Assembly (NCBI RefSeq): GCF_964199755.1
Contig: NC_133910.1
Span: forward strand, 3,432,501-3,496,500
Length of the DNA stretch: 64,000 bases
Source: Larus michahellis
Lineage: Eukaryota > Chordata > Aves > Charadriiformes > Laridae
Direction of reading: 5' to 3'
The notes under the pieces were generated by a model, which was not told the DNA's origin, made no database searches, and was given only the letters and a program-made list of their open reading frames with translations. Position numbers and translations under genes: made by a program. Shown piece after piece: positions 37,682-48,900 of this stretch (position 1 is its first letter; each line of letters begins with the position of its first letter).

Positions 37682-38689
37682 GCTATGTCTGTAGTGAGAC
37701 AGGAGAACTAACCTCATGCTCTGCAGCGTGAAGGCCCCGTACTGCCTTTCAAATGTCTCTGCCTACAGGGTGGAAACAAAAAAAAGCCACTGAAGCTCTT
37801 TCAGGAAACACTGCAGTTTACCCAACTCGCTGGCTCTTGCTGGTTAGAAAACTCCGTATGCAGTGCATCGCAAAGGTTTACTTTTCTTAAAGATAGCTGA
37901 GTGTCTTCTTGTAGATCCACTTCAAATCTGACTGTACATTTTTTTTTTTCAAAAACAAAATGCATATTTTTAAGCTTGGCATCTTGTTTTTTTTTAAAGT
38001 CTACTTTAAAAACTGATCAGTGAGTGTTTAATTATGGTTGAGCAGGTAGCGTGAACTTCTGCAGGCTACCCTTAGCTTTCTTTGGCCGTTAGTTTGTTCC
38101 TCTGGGTCTCTGGAGAAGATGGTCACCAGAAGGAAATGTCAGAGGAGATAAGCTCCACTGATACAACTTCCCATTTGAGGTTTTAGCTCTTTTGGTACAT
38201 GCTAAGACGTGCTGCATTAGTCGGAGATGTCCAGCAGTGTCCCTAGACTGAGAAGCCATCAACAGCCATCTTCTGGGCTAGGCTTTTGCAGAGAAGGCCA
38301 GAAATGGAACTATTCTCTCCCCTTTTCTCCCCACTTTTCTCCAAAGGAGCGGCTTGAAATGAGTCCTGGAGCCAGTGAAAAAACCCAAAACTAGCATATT
38401 CCCCAATGACAGTGGGGTTTGAGTGTAGGTGGAGTGAAATTCTGTCCTTGACAAAACAGCCTGTTCTTCATGGCTCATTTGTGTTGCTGTCTGTACTGTT
38501 ACAGTTCATTCCTGTTCTGCTTTTGTTGCTGGCTCAGTATTAGCCTCAGGTAGAGCGTACAGGAAGATGGGCATGGGAGAAGAACGAGTCGTGTGAGTTT
38601 ACAACGGACTTTACATGGATTTCAGCAGGTAAAGAAAAAGAATCTTGACAATCCCCTGTAAGCAAGAAGCTGCCTACCTGAATTATTCT
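37682..38689 (+). other. NELFB 3' UTR and downstream intergenic DNA
   Basis: Sequence after the NELFB stop codon. It is T- and A-rich between about 37930 and 38030, as typical 3' UTRs are. No standard AATAAA was found in the first few hundred bases, so the cleavage site is not placed. No other gene is seen. Confidence 0.4.
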
Positions 38690-39230
38690 GAATCGCAGAA
38701 TAGTTTGGGTAGGAAGGCACCTCTGAGGGTGCGTGCTCCAGCCCCGACTCCGAGCAGGACCAGCATAGGTGAGCTCACTCAGGGGCAGGACTTTTATATT
38801 TACCTTTGTTGAGTTTGATGAGGTTTCTGTCGGGCTGTTTCTCCAGCCTGTTGAGGGGGTCCCTTCGAACAGCAGCCCAGTGCCTCTGCCATGCTGGGAA
38901 CTTGTATTGTTTGCAAAGGTGCTGAGGGCGTGTGCTGTCTTCAGGTTGCAAATAGAGGCATTAAACAATATTAGCCCCAGTAATGACCCCTGAGGAATGC
39001 CATGAGTAACGGGCTGCCACTTGGACTTTGAGCTGTTGATCTGAGCCTGGTGTCCTGCCAGTTTTCCGTGCAGTGATCTGAACTGCATCAAAACCATTTG
39101 GCCTTATGGATCCTTCAGACAGTTGTGCCAAAAGCTGTTCAAAGTCAAGGTGAGCTGCCCACTGCGCTTCCCCCATCCACCAGGCCAGGCGTCTCTTCGT
39201 AGGTTATTGGGTTTGTCAGGCACAATTAAC
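38690..39230 (-). repeat. CR1 LINE with internal deletion, reverse transcriptase remnant
   Basis: On the minus strand the frame contains the CR1 reverse-transcriptase block 'WQPVTHGIPQGSLLGLILFN', followed by 'LSTFANNT', a mutated form of the CR1 'FADD' catalytic motif, and a degraded 'MKFNKGKCKVLHLG'-like stretch. It then jumps to a CR1 3' end ('cagaatagtttgggtaggaa' at 38697, plus-strand text). About 700-800 bp of ORF2 is therefore deleted. Inactive: the catalytic aspartates are replaced. Confidence 0.75.
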
Positions 39231-42200
39231 CCTTGGAATTTACCCAGCCATGTCCTGTCACTTTTTTGTCGGTCTGTTTCTGCGTATGAGGTTTGGGGTT
39301 TTTTTTCCCCGTCACCCCTCGTTTCCTGGGCCTTGAGCACTCCCAGTGCCAAATCATGTCAATGAGGCTTTTCCATTTCATGAGAAAGAAACAGACACTA
39401 GTTAAGTAGAGGTGGAAATCCCTCCCCAAAGCTGCCGACTCCCTCTTTGCCTGGTTTTCTTCTGGGTTCTGGAGGGCTGCATGAGGAAAGCGAGTGTCGC
39501 TTCTCTTCATCACCTTGGTGCTTCGTTTCTCCTCTTATGCAGGGACTGGTCTGTATCTTGTGAGAGAACTGGGAGGGCGGGTTGGGTTTGTGTGTGTGAC
39601 AAGGGCACTGTCCTCCAGCACACGCTGCCTTTGTGCACCTTAACTCCTGGGGTCAGCATTGCCTTTGGCAGGCTCTGGGCAGTCCTGGCATCTGACTTGC
39701 TGGAAACAGGAACTGGGTATAACAATCAGGTCTTTCTTGCTTAGCTTTGTTTTTAAACTGTTTAAACTGTCATGGTAACTTACACTAAATAACATCCCAC
39801 GCTGCTGGCAGACCTTTCGCAATGAACTTACTCAGGCCCATGCTCTGCTTAGACTTAAAGGTTATTTTAGGTTTGCGTTGGGGATTCTCTCTCTCACTAA
39901 AGGTTTCCCTTGCACCGTGTGCTGACTTGGTACTATCCCACAGCACGAGCTTCTTGGAAGCCAGGCTGACTCTGTGATTTACTGCTTGGTAGAAAGACGC
40001 CTTGTGTTCCAGCCGGTACCCACGGTACTGAGATACATGACTGATACATGACCCCCAGTACTGAGATACACGATAAGTGATTTTTTCCCAGGTTTTTAGA
40101 TCCATAGAGAAATTGAATCACAGAGTACCAACTGGCATTACCTCTGCTGGTGGCTGCTTCGGCTGAGGAGGGGAAATCTGGGCAGCGGGGAGTGGGAGTA
40201 GCTGCCAGTCCGTGTCTCCTGGCTGCCTTCTGCACAAAGATGTGACGAGGAGACGCTTTTCAGAAAACATTGTTTTAGTGGTGAACATCTTGGTCTGTTT
40301 CCGTTCTTTGAGATGAGAACGGTTTCCCTCCAGTGCCAGAAATGACACAGGCTCCTGTTGTACGTGTAAACCCTCGCGGAACCCGTGGCAGGAGCGGGCT
40401 GTGGCTGGGTGCGGGATGCTCGCTTACATCCGCACCGGGGCCAGGACATCCTTGGGTTCTCTCCTGGGCTTCCCGCTTGGAGCCGCTGGCTCTCCTGCTC
40501 CTCCGGGTGCTGTTGTGTTGGATGGGTGCAGCCCTGTGGCACATTGACCAGGTGAAGCACAGCTGGACTGTGTTAAGAGAATTCCTTTTTTTGTTTTTTT
40601 ATGTTTGTTTGGGTTTTTTTACGATCCGCAGGCCTGCGTACATGACCGCCGCCGGGGTGCTGTGTGGGGTGCAGTGCAGTGGGTGCGCACTAGAGGGGGT
40701 GCCCTCCCCGGCGGCCCTGCCCGTCCTGCTGCTGCTGCGTGAAATCCCTGGAATCGCTCCCTGGTTACACTTATGTCACGGTTTGTCTTTACAACAGGGG
40801 TGTGATACCTGTGTGATAGGAAAAAATGGTGCATTCTCTCCAAACCTGCCGTGCCTGACTGGAGAGTGGATTTTTACCATGAATTATAATTAGGTTGAGC
40901 GATCTGATCTTCTGCGTGTGCTTTTCCTGAGAGATCGGAGTGACCAGTAGCCCAGAGAGGTTCTTCACGCTTTTTGGATAGGTAACGTTTAACTGCAATT
41001 TTACGTTGAGCTGTGAAACGGACACTTTGGATTGAGCTAGGTTAGAACATTGATAGGGCACTGCGACTGCAAGAGTCGATAGACGTAGCAGCCAGTTACT
41101 GAGGCCTGTGCTAGCGAGGAACCAGGTCTTATATAAAATTAGTGGAAAAGACGATTACTGTAACGAAATATTATTTACTGCCAAGCTACCTGACACCCAA
41201 CGCGTGCCTGGCATCGTTTCAAAACAGCCAGATTCCACTTGACATATCGATTTGATGCCGGATAGCTCTGTGTGGACCGAGTTAAAAGGAGACCAAACAA
41301 ATCTCCTCGGCCAGAAAGAATACGAAGACCCCCCCGGATACCCCTCAGCTATTGTGAGGCCTCTCCGCTCTGCTGGGAACTGTTTGTTTTTTAAGCGATT
41401 CCTGGCCTTCTCTTTATACAGCAGCGTAAAGGAAACCTGCTGTAGGTTTAACTTTGAAGATAAATGAATTAATGTGAACATAGTGCTGAAACAGGAGCGT
41501 GTTTGGTTCGGGAGTCTGGTTTCAGTTCACGGTGCTGGTCGGGGGTGTCTGCTCTGCTGGGGGTGCGGTACCAGAGACTTCCTTGGTGTACAAGAATGTC
41601 AGTTCCCAAAGGAAGGTGACGGGTGATCTTGACTCTCTTGCAAGCACTTTAAGAAAGGAAACACCTGAAATCCAGAGGAAATATTTTTTCCCAGTTTCTG
41701 TGCATTTAACTGCAGTCCAGAGCAGTGGAATTTCCTAACCGACAGGGCAGAGAAGGGTGTTCGTCTAACCTCAGAAATGGGGTTGAATCGAAAGAGAGAG
41801 CAGGTGTGAGGGAGACCTTAGAGGTTTCTCCCTGAGATCAGACGTGGATTCCAGCAGCGAGTACCACGTGGGGAGGAAGCGGCAGGACACATCCTGCACC
41901 CGGTCGGTTTGATTCCTTTGCTGAGCTAAAGCGGACAGATTTGGGAACACGTGTGCCCTCCACGTCTGGCCTGTTGTCTTGCAGAGGTGAACACAAAACT
42001 GAGGTTGTCCCGAAGTTCACCCTGTGGTCCCCACGCGCCTGGCTCTGGAGCACGGCTCCCAGCCGGCCAACTGGGGTCTGCTCTGCTGGGGTGGAGGGAG
42101 CTGCCAGCTCGCTCGCTGCTCCTTCGGCGATGCAGCTCTGCCTTGGTGGTGGAGTGGACGGCTCTTTGCAGATGGAGAATTGTCAGCGATGGCCAGGGAG

Positions 42201-42337
42201 CAGCTTTCACCTCCCAAGGCTGGGCTGGCCTTGGCACGGCCCTGCATAAGGGAAATGGTGCCTGACGCTCACCTCCCCCATCATGCCTTTTACCTGTAAC
42301 GCTAAAAGCAAATATCAATCCCCTCTTGTTCCTGTCA
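39231..42337. other. Intergenic, no gene recognised
   Basis: Several overlapping frames of 70-190 codons occur in the GC-rich parts (40,140-40,890 and 41,930-42,300). They overlap on both strands, lack splice context and resemble no family I know, so I treat them as composition effects. Confidence 0.45.
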
Positions 42338-42526
42338 TAGGATGGTTTGAGTTGGAAGGGACCTCAAGGCCCATCCAGTTCCACCCCTGCCCTGGGCAGG
42401 GACACCTCCCACCAGCCCAGGTTGCTCCAAGCCCCGTCCAACCTGGCCTTGAACCCCTCCAGGGATGGGGCAGCCACAGCTTCTCTGGGCAACCTGGGCC
42501 AGGGGCTCACCGCCCTCACAATAACG
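42338..42526 (-). repeat. CR1 LINE 3' fragment, minus strand
   Basis: Begins 'cataggatggtttgagttgg', contains 'gggcagggacacctcccacc' and ends after 'gggccaggggctcaccgccc'. Same young subfamily as 7101, 20362 and 45542, but shorter. Confidence 0.92.
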
Positions 42527-45500
42527 AATGCTTTTAATTTCATGTCTCGAGTAAAGCTGCTTCAGGTAAAGCTCAATTTTTTGGCCAAAGCAAGGAGCAG
42601 GGCATCAGGCTTACGAGCGAGCGGCCCTCCTCTCCTTCCCAAAAGCACTCTGGAGTGGCAGAGGTGGGTTCCTGTGGGGAGTCCCTGTGCTGCCCCAGAC
42701 ACTGTCCCAGCATGTTCCTGACTAGTGGCACTTCAGGGAACGGCTCTGAAAATACATCAAAGCGGGCCTGCTCGGAAAAATTACTGACAAACACAAAAAC
42801 CACAGCACATCCTTTCTTGAACGTTTAAAGCTTCAAAAAGTAAATTGTCGGGTTTTTTGATCTTAGTAACTTCAGCAGCCGTGGGACCACGGAGAAGCAT
42901 CCACGGTGTTTTCACGTGATGTGTCCTTCGTTATCTCCTGTGCTGTACCCATTCATCACCAGACAACAGGAGGAGGACTGCTGGTCCTGAGGGCTTCCCT
43001 GGGAAGGGACAGAGGTTGTCAGTCCCCGAGGAAACAGCCTTCCTCATCCTTTCTCCTTACTGCTGTAGTGCCCGGGGAGCCACCAAATTGTTGTTGCTAT
43101 GATTTCAAAGGCTGGCTACTGGGGCAGTGTGGGGTGGAAGCAGGTGGGTGCATCTTCCTGGCCCGATGAGACTCCTGCTGCGGAGAAGCGCAAAACTGCA
43201 CAGTAGGTGCTAGTTCCCAACGTGCACCTTCGTCTGGTGGGAGTGGGAGGTCAAACCAAGGCATGATGTGACCATCACCCTGGTTGTCCTGGGCTGTTGG
43301 GGGTCCTCAGCATCCTGGCTTTGTGGTTCAGCAAGTCTATTCCTGCTCCCCTGCAGCTCCCTGGGGCTGGGGTGACACTTTTGTCTTTGGTTTACTGCTG
43401 TCTCTTGGGGAAGGGAGGTCTCTTCACTTGGCAGACGCTTGCTGACCTGCTGCACCAGCTCAGACGTGCTGTGAGATGTGCCCGACCTTGAAAAATCTTC
43501 CTGCAGCTCCCCAGGGGGGTTGCTCAGGGGATTTATCCAGGAGGAAGGAAAAGAGGAGCGGTGGGAGACCAGCACGCTCCTTGCCTGCAGAGCCACACCA
43601 CAACCTGGCAGGCGGGAAGAAGACACTGGTGTGGTTCTTAGCGATGGCGTTGGAGCGCCTTGGTGACATCTGCTCAGGTCCTGCTTGGCTGGAATGTGCT
43701 CAGAAAGAACGCGAGCATTTTACCTTAAAAAATAAAAAGGTATTTTAGTACATCCCTACTACTTAGGTGCCTACTTTCCCGCTGACATCCATCCAATTGA
43801 GGCATTTAAACCTTGGACTTTGATAAAGGACCATGTGTTTTCACCCAGTGCCTTTAGGAGGAGTCTCAAAGATTTAGACATTTTCTCTCTCGCGCCTCCT
43901 TTGCTCTGAAGCAGTGGGAGGACAACAAGGGAACCGGGGAGCTTGGTGGGTAAGGTATGGCTACTGCTACGGCAGAGCGTTCAGGAGTCTTTCTTCTGGG
44001 GAACCCTTCGGTTGTGCTGTGGCCTCGGGAGGATCGTTAGGGGTGCAGCGAGGAACCCCATTGCACCGATTTCCACCCGTAAAAGGAAGCCTCTTGTTGA
44101 AAAAGATGGCTGGATTCTTCCAGCTTGAAACGCCTGTGCTTTTCTGGATTAAACCGAAGTTGGTGGAAAAGAATAGCCATGAAATCATCCGCCTGGAGAG
44201 CGCTGGTTGCCAACTTCTGCTTTCCAACCCATTGACACTATTTCCCAAATAGTCCCACAGAAGCCACAGCTGGGACCCTTGTCAGGGCGGGCTCTGCTGG
44301 GCTGTGACTTAAAGGATAATAAGAGGTGGGGACCCAGCATTTGGAAGGCATTGTCATGCGTCTTCACGAGTCTGAACGCTCAAAAGCATCTGCCTGTTGG
44401 CAGAACACCCTGTTCTTAGTGCTGTGGGCAGTGGATCCATTGGAAAAGTGGTGGGGAACAATGGGCTGTGGTGCAGATGGCTGGGGGGAAGACGGACATT
44501 TAAAAGGAGCGTCTAACAAAGCCTGGAGCAGATGCTGCACAGCAGAAAACTGAATTACCGCTCTCCAAGATACTTTTCTGGTGGAGCTGCTGTATGGTTC
44601 AGGCTTTACAGTTGCGTTTAGGATGATTCCGATGAGTTGTGGGTGGTGGGAGACTTGGTGTGTGGCTTCCCCTCTAAGCAAGGATCACCTTACGCAGCTT
44701 CCTTGGAATGTATGTCTTGCTTTGGCTTTGGAAGAGTTGTATCTGGCCCAGAAAATGAAGTGACGTGAAAAATCTTGTTAATTCCTTTTTCAGAGAGGTT
44801 CAGCCATGTGAGGCTGGAGAACGCCATGGATTTTTTCCCGTAGGTGTATATAAAGGTGCTTGCGGCTGCTCTAAATGCTATGTTAGATCCCTGTGCGCTG
44901 GGGCTGCGTCTCAGCCAGAGGGAGGTGGTGGGTGCTGGGGGGTGACCATCGTCAGGGCTGTGTGGGGCAGGAGCGGTGCCGCAGCCTGTGCCCGAGAGCT
45001 CTGGGTCTCCCCCAGAAGCAGAGAGGAGACTGAACAGCACAGGGTGATTCGGAGAGTTTCTGGCCTTTTTTGCAATTTTGATGGATGACACACAGATGCT
45101 GCTTTATGTTTTCTTTTGTACAGCGGTAAGAAGTCTGTCCTGGCATACAAATGCCATTATTAATACAGCTGTCTCTTGGGAGAGATGTCTTGATGGAGCA
45201 GCGTTTCAGGAGGAGTAAGTATTTCTGCAATTATCCTTGCAGCTCTGATAGATCCCACTGTGACCACAGAGCTCCCTGCACTCTCCAGCTTGCTTTCTCA
45301 CCTTAATTTCCCCGTCAGGCTGTTATGTGAATAAGGGCTGAGCCCAGCAGGGCTCGTGGACTAGTCCAAGCTCGGTCCCCGTGGCTCTGAACCCACAGAC
45401 ATGCCGTGGGTACCCTTGCCAGCACTATCCCTCCCCAGATCCAGGCTCAGCATTAAAAACAAGGAGTAAATCAGCTTCTCAGAGCTTCAGGTGGATGTAA

Positions 45501-45540
45501 AACAGGGATTAAGGGCAACTCCACCCAAGTTCAGGTCGTG
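42527..45540. other. Intergenic, no gene recognised
   Basis: Mixed-composition DNA with chance frames on both strands (for example 43210-43626 minus and 44765-45088 plus). I see no convincing exon, RNA gene or tandem repeat. Confidence 0.45.
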
Positions 45541-45541
45541 T

Positions 45542-45962
45542 AGAATCATAGAATGCTTTGGGTTGGAAGGGACGTTAACACCCACCCAGTGCCACCCCCT
45601 GCCCTGGGCAGGGACACCTCCCACCAGCCCAGGTTGCTCCAAGCCCCGTCCAACCTGGCCTTGAACCCCTCCAGGGATGGGGCAGCCACAGCTTCTCTGG
45701 GCAACCTGGGCCAGGGGCTCACCACCCTCATGGCCAAGAATTTCTTCCTCAGATCTCATCTAAATTTCCCCTCTTTCAGCTTAAAACTCTTACCCCTTGT
45801 CCTATTGCTACACTCCCTCATAAAGAGTCCCTCCCCGTCTCTCCTGTAGGCCCCCTTGAGGGGCTGGAAGGGGCTCGAAGGTCTCCCCGGAGCCTTCTCT
45901 TCTCCAGGCTGAACCCCCCCAACTGTCTCAGCCTGTCCTCACAGCAGAGGGGCTCCAGCTCT
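45542..45962 (-). repeat. CR1 LINE 3' fragment, minus strand
   Basis: Starts 'tagaatcatagaatgctttg', continues through the shared ORF2 C-terminal segment, and reaches further 5' ('cttctccaggctgaaccccc', 'cctgtcctcacagcagaggg') to about 45962. It is the closest relative in the window of the copy at 20362. Confidence 0.93.
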
Positions 45963-48900
45963 CAACAAGTTGAGGACACATCAACTGGGTTTCAGCTCTG
46001 TGGTTACTCCAGACTTTGCTGTTCATGGACAGTCTCTGCGTTCACTGCTCTGTCCCAGGTCCTCTCTCCTCTACGTCTTGTCCTGGGACACCTGGCACTT
46101 GCTGCCATCATCTTCAGGTCCATCGTCTCCTCTGCTGCTGTCTCCTCTCCCTTATCTGATCCCAGGCAGTGCAAACGGCAGAGATCTTTCCCATCTAGGT
46201 GAGGGCAGGTGCCTTAACCCTTTCTTCCAGCCGGGTCCCTGAGGGAGGCTGACGCTTTTATGGCCAGGACGTTTGGCCATGCCCCGTGTTGGTGGCTCGG
46301 CTGGACAGAGAGAGGGGTGATGTGTGGCTGTGTGTGCTCAAGCCCCAGTTCCCTCTGCATTTAGAGCTGGGTGGCCTCTGCCCGGGCACAAAGCACAGCT
46401 CACCTGGGGTGTTGAGGGACCTGGGGCTCACACACCTTGTGACCAGCTTCTCCTTGTCTATTGTCTATCTCATGTGCTGGGAATTCACTTGCAAACCGTC
46501 TCTAGTTTTGTACGTCAGCCCTTAATAATAAGATTTTTTTCTGGCAGGAGACACTGCTGTTGGAAAGTTTCTTGCTTTCTAGGGGAGTCGGATTTTAAAC
46601 CTGGCCAATACCAGCTTCTGTAGTGCAAGAAGGGCCATCAGCGAATAGAGGAGTGTCCATTAGCGTGTAGAGATCGCACTAAAGATAACGAGGTCAGTCC
46701 AGCTTGAAGGATACCTTCACAGAAAGCAACAAAACCACCTGCGTGGGTGGATTTTGGCCTGCTGGACCTGCAAGGGGGGTTTGATGAGAAGGACGAAGCT
46801 GAACAACTGGATGCAGCGAAACCACCTTCCTTTTCTTGCAAAACAATTGCACAAGGGGCAAAGGTACCTCACCTGGGCTCGCAGGCTGCTGCGCTGAGGT
46901 GAGTCCATGGCGCTGCTGCTCCTGGTCAGCAGGGCCTGTGCTCAGGAAAGAGGAAAAGCAGCAGTATCGGACCCAGAAGTGACTATCGGTGTCTTTCTCT
47001 CCTCCTCCTCCAGGTTCTGTGAATGTCAGCTCTATGGCAAGGAAGGAAGGAAGATGATTCCTGTAACCAGCCGTCCAGCTTGAGTCAGACCGAACCCTTG
47101 CTGGTTCCCGTGCTGTTGTCATAGGAAAAAAAAGTCCAAAACTCAGGGGACTATTATTATTATTATCCAGTTTTAATACTATTTTTTTCCCTCAGGCTAG
47201 CACCAATTTGCTGTGCCAAGGCTGTGTTGGCTGATCAGGGTTAACAGAATTAAAAAGCGGTGAAATGTTTATAAAATCCTAGCGATGAGTCATCAGCAAT
47301 CTGATACAAAGCAATCTGATGATGAAGAGCACAAGTTTCATTTTACTGCTTTTTCAACCACATTTGTAGGTAGAAGCAATTAAAAATCCTCAGAAGAAAT
47401 ATGTCTCAGAGCATCTGTTCTTTGTCTTTTGGTAACTGTTGACTCGTATGAGGCTCTGGAAGGTGCTGACAGACTCTGCAGTACCTCTTTTTCTTTTTAA
47501 CTCTGAACATCCATTTTCCTGACCTCTTTGAAGGCTGGGATCTGCTCTCTTCTGGCTCTGTTGGCAGTTGTATTTCCACTTTCCCCTCTGGTTCCAGATC
47601 TGTTTGACTTCTTCTGAGCTTAGGAAGGAGACATTTCATGCTAATGAGGGAGGAAAGAGAGAGAGATGTGTCCTCAGGAGAAGTTTATTCCCATGAACTG
47701 CACGTGAAGCCTCGTTTGAGGTGTCAGAGTCCCTGGGCCAGAGTCATTACTGACTCGTGAAACGAAGCCTGGGTAGCAACAGCAAAACATCTGGTCCAGT
47801 AGGTCACAGCCAGTTACCAACCCACGGCCTGCTCCAAATGAGCACCGTGGTCTCCGTTTAATCTCTAATGAATAATCGTATAATTACAGAGGGTTTTTAT
47901 GAGCCGGTTCCTTGAAGAGCGGCCGAAGGGCAGAGCAGAGAATCTGTTTTCCATCTCGCCTGTCCCGGCAGGACGCATTCATGGGCTTTGGCTGAGGACA
48001 AGTGTGTATGGCGATGCAGGAAGGACCCCTGCAGCTCACAGGGTCCTGCTCGGGGTATTTAAAGACACCAGACCTTAGGACCTCAGAGCCACCTTTACTA
48101 GCACTGCATCTACGTGGAGGTACTTCCACTTGCAGATGCTTGTGGCCTGACTGCTACCTGTGGGGGATCGCTCTATCTTCTGGATGCCACAGGAATTTTG
48201 GACCATTTGGTCTATAAAAGGAGCTGCTTGGCCTGTGTGGGGGAGGTTTGATGTTTCCAGTCCCTGACTATCCTGTTAGCTAGAGGAATCCCTGCAACCT
48301 TTGGGCCCCATACAAGGGGAAAGCAGGTCCCTGTCTTTTCAGCGAAGCTCAGAGTTTCCTTCTAAAAAGCCAATAATTGCAAGAGGTCAAACACGGTTTA
48401 GGTCAACCCTGATTTACTGTAACAAAACAATTCTTGCTGCATTTCTGTGATGCAGGTTGGAGATTGTGTGAGTTTCGGGTCAACGTGAGCCTTAGGAAGG
48501 GTGGGTTTTCCAGTTTGTCAGTCAGTTACGCCATCTTCCAAGTGGAGGAATGGGGCGATGGGTGCTTCCAAGGAGCCTGAAGGAAGGTGATCTTTGGTGT
48601 TGCAGTGCGCCCTTGGGGCTGCAATGAATATAAATGCTAATTGGCACTTAACTACCTCCATTTTTAAAAAATTTTTAGCAGTAAAAAGGACTAGATTGTC
48701 ATTCAGCAAAGAGGGAAATAGGCCCTGAGTAGCAGAATGACATAATCCTGTTCCTCAGTGCCCAAATACACAGCCCAAAGGAATGGGAACGCTGCAGCAG
48801 TCAGGCTTGCAAGGAATGAAGGGTGAGTGACTTGAGTGACCACTCAAGTATCCTGGGTTTTCCTTCCAGCCCAACTAGCTGGACTGAGTGCCTTGGGCAA

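Noticed and set aside
43210-43626. 138-codon minus-strand frame rich in Ser, Gln and Glu
   Set aside because: Considered as a linker exon of EXD3, which I expected nearby, but no exonuclease-domain exon or clean splice pair was found around it.
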